From the NCBI GenBank assembly GCA_036250195.1, contig JAVHZZ010000001.1, forward strand, positions 393,340,783 to 393,404,782: a stretch of DNA of 64,000 nucleotides, given 5' to 3'. The stretch comes from Mixophyes australis (Eukaryota; Chordata; Amphibia; Anura; Limnodynastidae). Below, piece after piece: positions 1-9,120 of the stretch; positions within the stretch are counted from its first letter, which is position 1; each line of letters starts with the position of its first letter. Position numbers and translations under genes: made by a program. Under the pieces are notes generated by a model. The model ran no database searches. It saw nothing but the letters and a program-made list of their open reading frames with translations, and was not told the origin of the DNA.

Positions 1-296
1 TCTATTCTTCTTGCAGCTGCTGCATTCTCCTACGTGTTGTTGCACAATCCCGAAAATGACCCTAAAGTTTTCGGGACACAGACATCATCTCCTCCATGTC
101 ATAGTAATTTTTTTAAAAGTTCTGTACCACCAAGTTGATTGTGTGAGCAAAAACAGGAAATGCGATGGAATTTCCCCCATTGTCATGCTCTAACAGTATT
201 GGTGGCGTTATCAGAAATCACATATCCTCAGTAGAGTCCAAGCAGGATAAGCAATGTTGTAATAACATCCCTTAGTTTTCAAAACAGGTTGTCAGC

Positions 297-500
297 GGTA
301 TTACCTCTGAGCTGCGCCTTGTCTGGTCTCTGATAACCCCCTCTCACTCCCGCCTTCAAGACTTCTCCTGTGCTGCTCCCCACTTATGAAATTCCCTACC
401 ACGCTCAATCAGACTTTCCCACAGCCTTCAAATCTTGAGATGCTCTTTGAAAACACATCTCTTTTTTAGAGGTGACCTTATCCTCGATAACACTATTGAC
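297..500 (+). mobile_element. 3' fragment of an L2/Rex-like LINE
   Basis: The plus strand encodes pieces such as APHLWNSLPRSIRLSHSLQ (with indels) and LKTHLF, the last residues of non-LTR reverse transcriptases of the L2/Rex1 type. It ends in an AT-rich tail near 505-535. It lies inside the hAT transposase on the other strand, so it inserted after that element. No target duplication was found, and only about 200 bases of the LINE are present. Confidence 0.6.
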
Positions 501-1129
501 ACTAATAATATATATATATAATTACAATAATATGTCCCTTAGTGAAGCAGATGATACACAGAGTAGTCTGCCTCAGAAAAATATGACATACTTGGGTACA
601 TGCTGCTGCAGTTCCTGCTGGTGAAGGCGAATCACCAACCCAGTGGGCTGTCACAGTCATATAATCTTTAGTTTGCCCAGTTCCACTTGTCCCCATATCT
701 GTGGTTAAGTGTACAGTGGGAAGAATGGCATTTAGTAGCTCAATAATTAAATTTTTACAAACCTTCTGGTAGAGGTGAGGAATAGCTTTTCTAGTAAAAT
801 GGTGTCATGATGGAATTTGGTAACGGGGACACAAGACCTCAAGTAATTGTCTAACACCAGCTGCATTAATAGTGGATATTGTATGCAGATCTAATACTAG
901 CATAGTCCCCATGGCGTCTGTGGTCCGCTGTGCGACTGGGTGACAGCTTTCTTAGTTTCTTCCTCTTGCAAAGGATTGTTTAACAGTGAATTGTTGTAAA
1001 CTGATAGTAGCCTTCTTCTGGGTTGAAGATCCACCCCCAGAAGCAGCAGCAGAAATAATTCTTCAGAGGAATCATGGTTAGTGGAGGAGTCATCTAGCCT
1101 TAGCAACTTGTATGCAGGACTAACTCCCA

Positions 1130-1414
1130 TCACTTGTGAGGATATTGATGATGAAGTTGTTGGGGGGGTGTAGATTGCAGGTGCTGGGATCTAGATGAGA
1201 GAAGGGAGGTAGATGATGCTGGACTGCTTGTTGTTATTTTTTTAACATAAGTTCCTGATTTTCCCAACAGCTCTCCATGAACTTGCTTCAAATGCCGTAA
1301 CATGGATGAGGATCCTAGAGGGTTAAGGTCCCTACTTCTACTGACTGTGGCTTTACAAATGACACAAATAGCTAGACAACTGTTGTCAGGATTTGTGTAA
1401 AAATAATTGCACAC
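1130..1414 (-). pseudogene. BED-type zinc finger, N-terminal part of hAT transposase (94 aa frame)
   Basis: This open frame carries a BED-finger pattern: Cys17 and Cys20 in CVIC, then His41 and His46 in LRHLKQVH. BED fingers bind DNA and usually sit at the N terminus of hAT transposases and ZBED proteins. A Ser-rich linker follows and ends at a stop. The next frame on the same strand (897-1133) has the acidic and Gln-rich linker typical between finger and catalytic domain, so a frameshift or stop broke one gene into several frames. No cellular ZBED gene is implied, because the catalytic region downstream is also broken. Confidence 0.7.
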
Positions 1415-1783
1415 ATAAGAGGTGGATTTTTGGTCTTATGCCCAGGCATGACAATAGCCTTTTTCTTATCACTGGAAATAACTGCTGCAATCTTTGTTTG
1501 AAAGTGTATGAAAATAATATTGTGACCTGTGAGGTGGTCAAAATTGACTGCAAATGACTTGAAATTAGTGTTAGTGAGGATAATAATAATGTAGGATCAG
1601 AAAAATCAAAAAAAGAGCCAAAATAGGTGATTTTAGCATATTTTTGCAATTTTTCTAAAAAACTACAGATCCAAAACCAAAACACACGAGGGTGGTTTTG
1701 CCAAAACCAAAATCAAAACACGAAGCTAACCCCCATGAAAACCACTTCACGGGGGTCAGTGAGAATCTCTAATATAAATATAC

Positions 1784-1803
1784 ACACATATATATATATA
1801 TGG
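1784..1803. repeat. (TA)n microsatellite at the Penelope 5' edge
   Basis: A short TA run lies between the hAT end and the first recognisable Penelope codons. A second, longer TA run lies at the other end of that element (8577-8628). Matching simple repeats at both edges would fit insertion into, or generation of, a TA tract. Confidence 0.8.
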
Positions 1804-1804
1804 T

Positions 1805-3013
1805 CCTAACAACTTGAAACCACAAGAAGCCAAGGCTCTAAAGGAATTACAAACCAACCATGATTTGGTTATAAAACAAGCCGACAAGGGAGGGGGGTTA
1901 GTAATTATGAATAGAGAGGCTTATGTAGGGGAAGCTTTACGTCTTTTAAATGATACATCCTCCTATCTGAGATTAAGCAAAGACCCTACTGTTGGCTTTG
2001 TTTCGGAATTGAGGGACATACTCACTGAAGCACTACACAACGGCCTTATTGTTAGAGATGAATATCAGTTTCTAATAATGAATTATCCGGTAGTGCTCAT
2101 ATTTTACTTCCTGCCCAAGATTCATAAAAGTCTGGTGAATCCACCGGGTCGGCCGATAGTGGCCAGAATAGACTCTGTCACCTCTCGGGCTTCACAGTAT
2201 GTGGATCTGTTTTTACAAAAGTATGTTATACAACTACGGTCTTATTTGAAGGATACTACTAGTGTCCTCCAATTATTTAAAGATTTTCCTTGGCATCCTG
2301 AATATTTGTGGGTGACTATTGATGTTCAGGCCCTTTACACATCAATAGGTCATTAAAAAGGTATTGAGGCCTCTAGATATTTTTTTGAATAGGGATAACG
2401 ACCTAACAGATGCTCATAAGGATTTCATTTGTATTTTAATAGATTTTATCTTGACTCATAACTATTTTACATTTTTAGACCAATTTTATTTGCAGACTTG
2501 TGGCACTGCTATGGGGACTGTCTTTGCCCCTAGCTTTGCTAATTTATTTTTGGGACTATGGGAGGAAAGCTTTATATATCAATCTGAGAAATTCAAAGAT
2601 AATATTAAATTTTATAAAAGGTATATAAACGATATAGTTATGATATGGGAAGGGAGTACTGAATCCCTGGAAGAATGTTTAAGATATCTTGATACCAATG
2701 ACCTCAATTTAAGATTCACAGCAAAGTCTGATCCTTTACAAGTGGAATTTTTGGACCTCATTTTAATGCAAGATAATGGTAGGGTCACCACTAAAAAATT
2801 TTTTAAGGAAGTGGATGCAAACAGTTATTTGCATTTCGAGAGTTGCCATTTACGAAAATGGAAGACAAACATACCGTTTTCACAATATAGTCGCATTAAG
2901 AGAAATTGTAGTAATCCTTTAACATGTAGTGAACAACTGGCGGTATATCAAGATAGATTTTTGGAAAGAGGGTATTCATAAAGCTTACTTGCAGGAGCTC
3001 TTAACAAGGTTGA
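1805..3013 (+). pseudogene. Penelope-like element reverse transcriptase, inactivated
   Basis: Two adjacent plus-strand frames (1814-2356 and 2364-2981) make up a Penelope-like reverse transcriptase. In order they show: the N-terminal IKQADKGGGLVIM block; LPKIHKSLVNPPGRPIVA; motif A VTIDVQALYTSI (about 2310-2345); motif B GTAMGTVFAPSFANLFLG; motif C at about 2625-2650; and the C-terminal IPFSQYSRIKRNCS block. Motif C reads YINDI where the family has Y-x-D-D, so one catalytic Asp is Asn (AAC for GAC). A stop at 2354-2356, a frameshift near 2390 and another near 2980 also break the frame. The 5' end is missing: the match starts straight after a TA tract. The reading continues across the LTR insertion into the endonuclease at 6631. 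Confidence 0.88.
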
Positions 3014-3018
3014 GAATG

Positions 3019-4230
3019 TGTCACGGGCACTAGGAGTCTTTACCCAGGTATCACCAGATGATGGACTTACCAGAGCAGTAAAGTTGGTAATATGGTACTC
3101 TGGTAGCGGGGTGATCATGGAACAGGAGACAGCAGATGGTAAGAGAATGCTCGAGGAAAGTCTATGACTAGCAGCACTGGTAATAGGTAGATAACTGTAC
3201 ACGAGGAACTGGATGGACAAGGAAACGTGAGGGTAGTCAGTGGTCTGCGTCTAGCAAGTTGTACCACTGCTATAGTGAGGAGGAATGTCCAGAATAACGA
3301 GGAGGTGATGAGAGTCAGCGGTCTGCGTATAGCAAGTTGTACCGCTGTCTGGGTGAAGGAATGGAATCCAGGTGAAGGTATCCGGGGAGTCAGTGGTCTG
3401 CGTTAGCAAGTTGTACCACTGCTATGTGAAAGGATACTGGAAACTGGTGACTCAGGAAACAGGGAACAGTGGTCTGCCACTAGCAAGTTGTACCACTAAA
3501 ATATATAAGTGAGGAGAAGCACGGGGAGATAAATGCAATGCAGAGTATACACGGGCACACTGAACTTGATCCCACGATGATAGGCACAAAATAATAATAA
3601 CTGAGCAGCACTGCACAAATATACAAAGTCACAAGAACTATCCAGGCTAAAAGGAAACACAGTCAAATGATAGCAATAGTCTCAGTGGATAGGAAACTCC
3701 GGAGGAGAACAACTCAGTCCAGCAAGATATGCAATACACCAGCACAGTCAATGAGAAGTATGCATACCGTGGTTCAGGAGAGCAGGCTGTCAGAGAGAGG
3801 TGCAGGGATACCTGAACGGCTGGAGGCCGGCAGGAATGCGAAGTCCCAGGAGGGTGGAAGCGGTAACCAAGTAGGTGCAGCGCACGGTAGGTAGACCAGC
3901 AAGGATTAAAACAATACTCAGGAAGCAGTAGTATATAGAACTGGACACCTCGAGAACACGGGAGAGTTGAGGCGGTCTAGCTGAGATGAAAGCAGCGGAG
4001 CGTTGATCCGATGCAGACAGGCGAGTTGACACAAGCAGGAACACTGTAGAAACACGGAGACAGCGGATCAGCTGGCTGCAGACACGATGAGCACTGGAGA
4101 GTTGCGATGAGCAGGATACTGCAGAAACCCGGAGGCAGCGGGTAGGAATCAGCTGGTGCAGTCACGGTGAACACGGGAGAGTTGAGGTGAGCAGGATACT
4201 GTAGAAGCACGGAGGTAGCGGATAGGAATC
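3019..4230 (-). repeat. 3' LTR copy, truncated at its U3 side
   Basis: The first 1.1 kb is nearly identical to 4929-6060. It then runs through two or three units of the internal tandem repeat and stops abruptly at about 4230, where it abuts gag codons. The missing part corresponds to roughly 6150-6625 of the intact copy. A deletion joining gag to the LTR tandem array explains this. Confidence 0.85.
3238..3498. repeat. Array of four spaced inverted repeats in the LTR
   Basis: Four 31-32 bp units start at 3238, 3316, 3391 and 3467, a period of about 76 bp. Each has CAGTGGT or CAGCGGT on the left, a conserved middle with TAGCAAGTTGT, and the complementary ACCACTG or ACCGCTG on the right. The second unit changes both arms together (GTGG to GCGG with CCAC to CCGC), so the stem is kept. 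The same array occurs in the other LTR at about 5148-5408. Confidence 0.85.
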
Positions 4231-4879
4231 AGTGAGTAGTCAGTGCATCTTTAATTTTATCGGAGAGCCCCTGCCAGAAGGCGGCAATTAACGCTTCAGT
4301 GTTCCACTGAAGTTCAGAGGCTAATATCCTAAATTGAATGACGTACTGGCCTACTGTACGAGAACCCTGATGTAGACGGAGGATGCTGGATGCAGCGGAG
4401 ATGACACGACCTGGTTCATCGAATACACTTCGGAACGTAGACATAAATTTGGCACTATCCTGTAATAATGGATTGTTTCTTTCCCACAGAGGGGAAGCCC
4501 ATGCGAGAGCTTGTCCAGAAAACAATGAAATAAGATAGGCCACTCTGGAACGATGAGTAGAGAAATTTTGAGGTTGGAGCTCAAAATGAACGGAGCATTG
4601 ATTGAGAAAACCCCTACATGTTTTGGGGTCTCCATCATACTTTGACGGAGTAGGCAGGTGAAGCGTGGAAGCCGTAGACACCTGGGATGGCACTGGGGAA
4701 ACGGAGGAAAGCACAGGAGCATCAACATTAGCTGTGATATTTTGCCCAGATGTTCCTTGGGAGGCTAACGCCTGGTAACATTGTAGCAACAGCTGTTGGC
4801 GAGCATCCTGTTGCTCCATACGGGTAACCAGATGCTGCAGCATCTCTTTAGCTGTAGGTTCCGAATCTGGGTCTGTCAT
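4229..4879 (-). CDS. Truncated Gag of the Gypsy-type element (216 aa)
   Basis: The frame starts MTDPDSEPTAKEMLQHL about 50 bases inside the 5' LTR, which supports this start. It shows a polar N terminus with a predicted helix (LVTRMEQQDARQQLLLQCYQ), a Pro/Ser-rich linker, then the Ty3/Gypsy Gag capsid block: PSKYDGDPKTCRGFLNQC, RVAYLISLFSGQALAWA, and LRLHQGSRTVGQYVIQFR followed by ELQWNTEALIAAFWQGLSD. These residues match the retrotransposon Gag family (also seen in host-domesticated PEG10/RTL proteins). The frame ends DALTTH at the deletion junction, so the capsid C terminus and the expected zinc knuckle are absent. No pol follows. The frame up to the break is intact, which fits a recent insertion. 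Confidence 0.85.
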   Translation of the reverse strand: MTDPDSEPTAKEMLQHLVTRMEQQDARQQLLLQCYQALASQGTSGQNITANVDAPVLSSVSPVPSQVSTASTLHLPTPSKYDGDPKTCRGFLNQCSVHFELQPQNFSTHRSRVAYLISLFSGQALAWASPLWERNNPLLQDSAKFMSTFRSVFDEPGRVISAASSILRLHQGSRTVGQYVIQFRILASELQWNTEALIAAFWQGLSDKIKDALTTH

Positions 4880-4928
4880 GGCCCGATCTTACTGTCACGC
4901 CTGCTTGTGTCAACTGGCCTGATCTTAC

Positions 4929-6625
4929 TGTCACGGGCACTAGGAGTCTTTACCCAGGTATCACCAGATGATGGACTTACCAGAGCAGTATAGTTGGTAA
5001 TATGGTACTCTGGTAGCGGGGTGGTCACGGAACAGGAGACAGCAGATGGTAAGAGAATGCTCGAGGAAAGTCTATGATTAGCAGCACTGGTAATAGGTAG
5101 ATAACTGTACACGAGGAACTGGATGGACAAGGAAACGTGAGGGTAGTCAGTGGTCTGCGTCTAGCAAGTTGTACCACTGCTATAGTGAGGAGGAATGTCC
5201 AGAATAACGAGGAGGTGATGAGAGTCAGCGGTCTGCATATAGCAAGTTGTACCGCTGTCTGGGTGAAGGAATGGAATCCAGGTGAAGGTATCCGGGGAGT
5301 CAGTGGTCTGCGTTAGCAAGTTGTACCACTGCTATGTGAAAGGATACTGGAAACTGGTGACTCAGGAAACAGGGAACAGTGGTCTGCCACTAGCAAGTTG
5401 TACCACTGAAATATATAAGTGAGGAGGAGCACGGGGAGATAAATGCAATGCAGAGTATACACGGGCACACTGAACTTGATCCCACGATGATAGGCACAAA
5501 ATAATAATAACTGAGCAGCACTGCACAAATATACAAAGTCACAAGAACTATCCAGGCTAAAAGGAAACACAGTCAAATGATAGCAATAGTCTCAGTGGAT
5601 AGGAAACTCCGGAGGAGAACAACTCAGTCCAGCAAGATATGCAATACACCAGCACAGTCAATGAGAAGTATGCATACCGTGGTTCAGGAGAGCAGGCTGT
5701 CAGAGAGAGATGCAGGGATACCTGAACGGCTGGAGGCCGGCAGGAATGCAAAGTCCCAGGAGGGTGGAAGCGGTAACCAAGTAGGTGCAGCGCACGGTAG
5801 GTAGACCAGCAAGGATTAAAACAATACTCAGGAAGCAGTAGTATATAGAACTGGACACCTCGAGAACACGGGAGAGTTGAGGCGGTCTAGCTGAGATGAA
5901 AGCAGCGGAGCGTTGATCCGATGCAGACAGGCGAGTTGACACAAGCAGGAACACTGTAGAAACACGGAGACAGCGGATCAGCTGGCTGCAGATACGATGA
6001 GCACTGGAGAGTTGCGATGAGCAGGATACTGCAGAAACCCGGAGGCAGCGGATAGGAATCAGCTGGTGCAGTCACGATGAAACACAGGAGAGTTGAAGTG
6101 GTTTGGAAACTGTAGAAGCACGGAGGCAGCGAATAGGAATCAGCTGGTGCAGTCACGATGAAACACAGGAGAGTTGAAGTGGTTTGGAAACTGTAGAAGC
6201 CCGGAAGCAGCGGATAGGAATCAGCTGGTACAGTCACCATGAAACACAGGAGAGTTGAAGTGGTCTGGAAACTGTAGAAGCACGGAAGCAGCGGATAGGA
6301 ATCAGCTGGTGCAGTCACCATGAAACACAGGAGAGTTGAAGTGGTCTGGAAACCACAAACGAACAACAGGAATCAGCAGGAGCTGAATACACGAGGAAAC
6401 ACAGGAACACCTTCAGAGGCTCATGGGGAATGAGACTCCAAGATCAGGCAACGAGGTATTGACCACAGGTGCTTTAAATAGGGAGTGTTGCCTGATCAGC
6501 CAATTAACTAAAAGGAACATGTACTGAAGGTTTGAAAGGGCTGCACATGCGCAGACCCTCAGGATGGTGGACGGCCACGGTTCCTAAACACACGAGAAGT
6601 AGCACTCACAGTCCGGTGAGTGACA
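4929..6625 (-). repeat. 5' LTR (about 1.7 kb) of the nested Gypsy-type element
   Basis: This is the complete LTR copy, starting and ending with the inverted pair TGTCAC and GTGACA-like ends. It contains four spaced inverted repeats at 5148-5408 and a tandem array of about 80-85 bp units at 6030-6350. The leader just inside it repeats a GTGACAGTAAGATC motif twice (about 4895-4935), which blurs the primer-binding site. No clear tRNA match was seen next to the LTR edge. Confidence 0.85.
6030..6350. repeat. Tandem repeat of about 80-85 bp inside the 5' LTR
   Basis: About four consecutive units share AATCAGCTGGTGCAGTCAC, GAAACACAGGAGAGTTGAAG, a GGAAACTGTAGAAGC block and GGAAGCAGCGGATAGG. Neighbouring units differ by only a few bases. 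The shorter LTR copy carries fewer, more diverged units (about 4070-4230), so unit number varies between the LTRs of one insertion. The array also holds the deletion junction of the truncated copy. Confidence 0.85.
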
Positions 6626-6644
6626 GAATGTAGATAGATCATCG

Positions 6645-7358
6645 TTGTTGAATTACACTAAGAAAGAACAGAGAAAGAACAAAGAGGGTGTCTCCTTCAT
6701 TACTAGTTATAGTAATGGCGAAAGTAAAATTAAATCAGTGATCTTAAAATATTGGAATATTCTCAAAAGAGATCCTGTTCTAAGTGATATTCTACCTGAT
6801 AGACCTGATATAATTTTCAGAAAGAGCCGTAATCTCAAAGACATGATAGCTCCTAGCATGCTTAAGGAGAATTTCAGTATCCCTTCTACTACTACTTTTC
6901 TGAGCTCAAAAGGAAGTATAAAGTGTAACCACTGTAATATATGTAGATATATGAATAAGAACAACAAAACATTTTCAAACCCTATTGTGGATAAGAGCTA
7001 TATTATTAATAGCCTTATAAACTGTACAACTTCATCGGTGATTTACCTGTTAGAATGCTCCTGCGGTTTGAGATATATAGGCAAAACAAAAAGAATGCTC
7101 AAGCTGCGCATTCAGGAGCATGTGAGGAACATCAAAAACAAAATAACTAACCATTCTGTACCCAAATATTTCTTGCATGTACATCAATCAGATCCCAACT
7201 ATCTGAAATTTCTAGCCATAGAACATGTGACCCTAGGTTCTAGGGGAGGAGATCTGGCTAAGAAGCTCGCACAGCGAGAAATGTACTGGATTTATACGCT
7301 GAATACATTGTCACCATACGGATTAAATGAGGGTTTTGAGGTTGCTCCTTTTTCATGA
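6645..7358 (+). CDS. Penelope-like GIY-YIG endonuclease domain (237 aa, open frame)
   Basis: This is the C-terminal endonuclease of the Penelope-like element whose reverse transcriptase lies before the LTR insertion. The frame is open from 6631, and the Met at 6645 is only the first Met, not a true start. It carries a Cys pair region CNHCNICRYM typical of Penelope linkers. The GIY-YIG core reads VIYLLECSCGLRYIGKTKR, with RIQEHVRNI supplying the usual Arg and His, and the end reads QREMYWIYTLNTLSPYGLN with the conserved Glu. In the family this nuclease nicks target DNA for target-primed reverse transcription. No stop or frameshift interrupts it, in contrast to the reverse transcriptase half. 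Confidence 0.88.
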   Translation: MLNYTKKEQRKNKEGVSFITSYSNGESKIKSVILKYWNILKRDPVLSDILPDRPDIIFRKSRNLKDMIAPSMLKENFSIPSTTTFLSSKGSIKCNHCNICRYMNKNNKTFSNPIVDKSYIINSLINCTTSSVIYLLECSCGLRYIGKTKRMLKLRIQEHVRNIKNKITNHSVPKYFLHVHQSDPNYLKFLAIEHVTLGSRGGDLAKKLAQREMYWIYTLNTLSPYGLNEGFEVAPFS

Positions 7359-7470
7359 TTTTATTATTTTTTAGAGGAATATTAATGCACTTTATATTTA
7401 TAGCCATATTTTATAGTTATTATGGTGATATATTGTATTTAATGTCATAGTATGCTGCTAATGTTATATC

Positions 7471-8010
7471 TAACTAGCCCGCTAGAGGGCATTTAGATTT
7501 TGTATGTGTATCCATATGTTTTGAGTATTGCAGATTGGCATATGCGCAATAGGATTGTTTTTCTAGAGTTTATGTGCGCACGTGCAAAATGGCGCGGCGC
7601 ATTATCAATACAACTGCCGATATACTTCATATATATATTTTATTATGAGCCTTTTTGTTGGTGCCGTGGTTCGATGTTGGCGCTTGTTAGATATGAGATC
7701 AGCGTGATCCGCTGTTTAACCTTTCTAGACATGCGTAATCTGACGGCGATACTGCCGTCCTTGCGCATGCGCAATTGTTCTATTTTTGTTTTATATTTCT
7801 TTTATATTTCTTTTTTCGATATCTCTATATGCGAGATGTATTATATATAAAACTAGCCTGACAGAGGATATTAGATTTTGTACATATATACATTTGCTTA
7901 ATTTCACAGATTGGCACATGCGCAATAGGTCCGTTTTCAGGATCCATGTGTGCACGCGCAAAATGGCACGGCGCACTATTTATACAACTGCTGGTATGAG
8001 GGCTAGAATT
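7471..8010 (+). repeat. Two-copy tandem repeat in the Penelope 3' untranslated region
   Basis: Two copies of about 150 bases begin near 7471 and 7848, about 377 bases apart. Shared blocks include TAGATTTTGTA, CAGATTGGCA, ATGCGCAATAGG, the GCACG/GCGCAAAATGG block, and CGGCGCA followed by TATCAATACAACTG or TATTTATACAACTG. The second copy has a TATTTATA box-like element about 40 bases before the hammerhead-like motif. Such duplicated ends fit the pseudo-LTR organisation known for Penelope-like elements. Confidence 0.75.
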
Positions 8011-8019
8011 GTCCTTTTT

Positions 8020-8063
8020 TTCTCTTGATGAAGTCTGTGAAAGCAGACGAAACGCGTTGAGAA
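8020..8063 (+). ncRNA. Hammerhead ribozyme-like motif in the Penelope element (diverged)
   Basis: Elements in order: TTCTC (8020-8024); TTGATGA in the position of core CTGATGA; stem II GTCTG (8033-8037) with CAGAC (8044-8048) around a six-base loop; GAAA (8049-8052); the palindrome ACGCGT (8052-8057); T as cleavage-site H17 (8058); then GAGAA (8059-8063), which pairs perfectly with TTCTC as stem I. A self-complementary ACGCGT would let two copies pair as stem III, as in dimeric minimal hammerheads. Penelope-like elements are known to carry such ribozymes. The core C3 is T and an extra A (8032) lies before stem II, so this copy is probably weak or dead. Confidence 0.65.
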
Positions 8064-8576
8064 TTTTTGCTACTGACATCCCCATTACATTGGGAGTGGA
8101 TTCCTGTGCTTGCTACTTGATTTGTAAGTTACTGCATTTTTGTTATTAAAGTGTATAATCGATATTACATCTTTGGTCCCTTGTGTGTCCTATTTCTTGA
8201 GGATAACAGTCGTGTATCCAGTCATGTGATTTGTCTTTGGTCAGTTGTGAGACATCTACATAGACAAGCTGAAAAGTTTTGATATCTGGTACGCATATAT
8301 CTGCACAAGTGTGTCCTGGGTGTTTCACATACATTATATGGAAATTCTGCGAGTTCAGTCACTATAATTGTGTCTTGAGAATAATCTGCCACTTTGTATC
8401 TGGTACGCTCACACCCTCATTATTTCGATTGGGTGATGTACTACAGTTTTCGTTTTCTGGTTTCCTCTTCACTGGTGTTTTTGGTCCTATTGTGGATTTG
8501 TGTGTGATTCCAATATTATATCAACATACTACACTATTGTGCGCCTCCTGTGCGCCTCCTCCTCCATTTCTTTTTT
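8064..8576 (+). other. Penelope 3' end sequence after the ribozyme-like motif
   Basis: Non-coding, AT-leaning sequence without an open frame I trust. TCTGGTACGC occurs twice (near 8284 and 8398). It ends in a TA tract at 8577. I assign it to the Penelope element by position only. Confidence 0.45.
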
Positions 8577-8587
8577 ATATATATATA

Positions 8588-8628
<41 letters not shown>
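8577..8628. repeat. (TA)n microsatellite
   Basis: TA dinucleotides with a short interruption around 8589-8592. It separates the Penelope element from the L1 on the other strand. Confidence 0.95.
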
Positions 8629-8630
<2 letters not shown>

Positions 8631-8676
8631 GAGTAGGACCTCCAGAAGGAGGTGCATTTGATTCTCGCCATCTATC

Positions 8677-9120
8677 TTACCCTGTGTGAAGAACATTGTT
8701 AAAATCTCCCAGACATACCACCGGGGTGGTCGGAGAGAGTGCCATGAAAATGGAAGCCTTACACAAAATATCATTGTTGTAAGGAGGCGGAATATAAATT
8801 GCCAAGATTATAAGTGGGGAGAAATTAACAACTGCCCTAAGGAACACATTTCTCCCGTAAGGGTCAACTTGCACATGTTCTAATGTAAAAGTTAGTGATT
8901 TCTTTATTAGTATAGAAACTCCTCTGGAATTAGCAGAGTGTGTAGAATGATACGCCCATCCCACTCATTGACGCTTTAAGGCCAAAACTTTGCTACCATA
9001 GAGATGTGTCTCAACTAAACAGGCTATATCTACATTATATTTTCGAAGCTGGGATAACACAAGGGACCGTTTAATCTTTTCGTTCAAACCTTGTGTTCCA
9101 GGCAAGCAGGCGGAGCCCAC
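8677..9120 (-). pseudogene. L1 ORF2 apurinic endonuclease domain, N-terminal part
   Basis: On the minus strand, 9110 to 8985 reads GLNEKIKRSLVLSQLRKY, then NVDIACLVETHL, which carries the catalytic Glu of L1 endonucleases. A stop follows, and the frame at 8677-8964 continues HSTHSANSRGVSILIKKSL, then IYIPPPYNN and VVCLGDFNNVLHTG, with the DFN active-site motif. These are the exonuclease-endonuclease-phosphatase blocks of L1. The domain is cut off right after DFN. Confidence 0.8.

Larger units (their letters stand above)
1..1771 (-). mobile_element. Decayed hAT transposon with BED-finger transposase, 3' end beyond window
   Basis: Read on the minus strand, this is a degenerate hAT-type DNA transposon. 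The terminal end is at 1771, where the minus strand starts TAGAGATTCTCACTGACC. A BED zinc finger lies at 1130-1414. A transposase segment at about 540-700 reads TSGTGQTKDYMTVTAHWV, and a further segment near 60-230 reads SDNATNTVRA, the second conserved aspartate block of hAT transposases. Stops and frameshifts separate these pieces, and an expected Trp before TSG reads as Gly. A LINE tail at about 297-500 interrupts the gene. The subterminal bases near 1560-1760 resemble those of the shorter element at 52764-53469, so the two may be the same family. The family call rests on recalled hAT motifs. Confidence 0.75.
3019..6625 (-). mobile_element. Internally deleted Gypsy-type LTR retrotransposon nested in Penelope element
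   Basis: The insertion is bounded by TGTCAC at 3019 and GTGACA-like TGACA at 6625, and flanked by GAATG at 3014-3018 and 6626-6630, a perfect 5-bp target duplication. Removing it rejoins the Penelope coding region. Orientation is minus: the 5' LTR is 4929-6625, a short leader and a gag start follow, and the other LTR copy begins at 3019. The rest of gag, all of protease, reverse transcriptase, RNase H and integrase, the polypurine tract and the outer part of the second LTR are missing, with the join near 4228-4232. The two LTR copies differ at about a dozen positions over some 1.1 kb by eye, so the insertion is fairly young. It cannot move without help. Confidence 0.9.

Noticed and set aside
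505..535. AT-rich tail shared with 33928-33955 (AATTACAATAATA)
   Set aside because: The match is short and low in complexity, so a common origin cannot be supported.
3238..3498. Spaced repeats considered as a CRISPR array
   Set aside because: Unit and spacer are duplicated in the partner LTR, only four units exist, and the context is a vertebrate retrotransposon.
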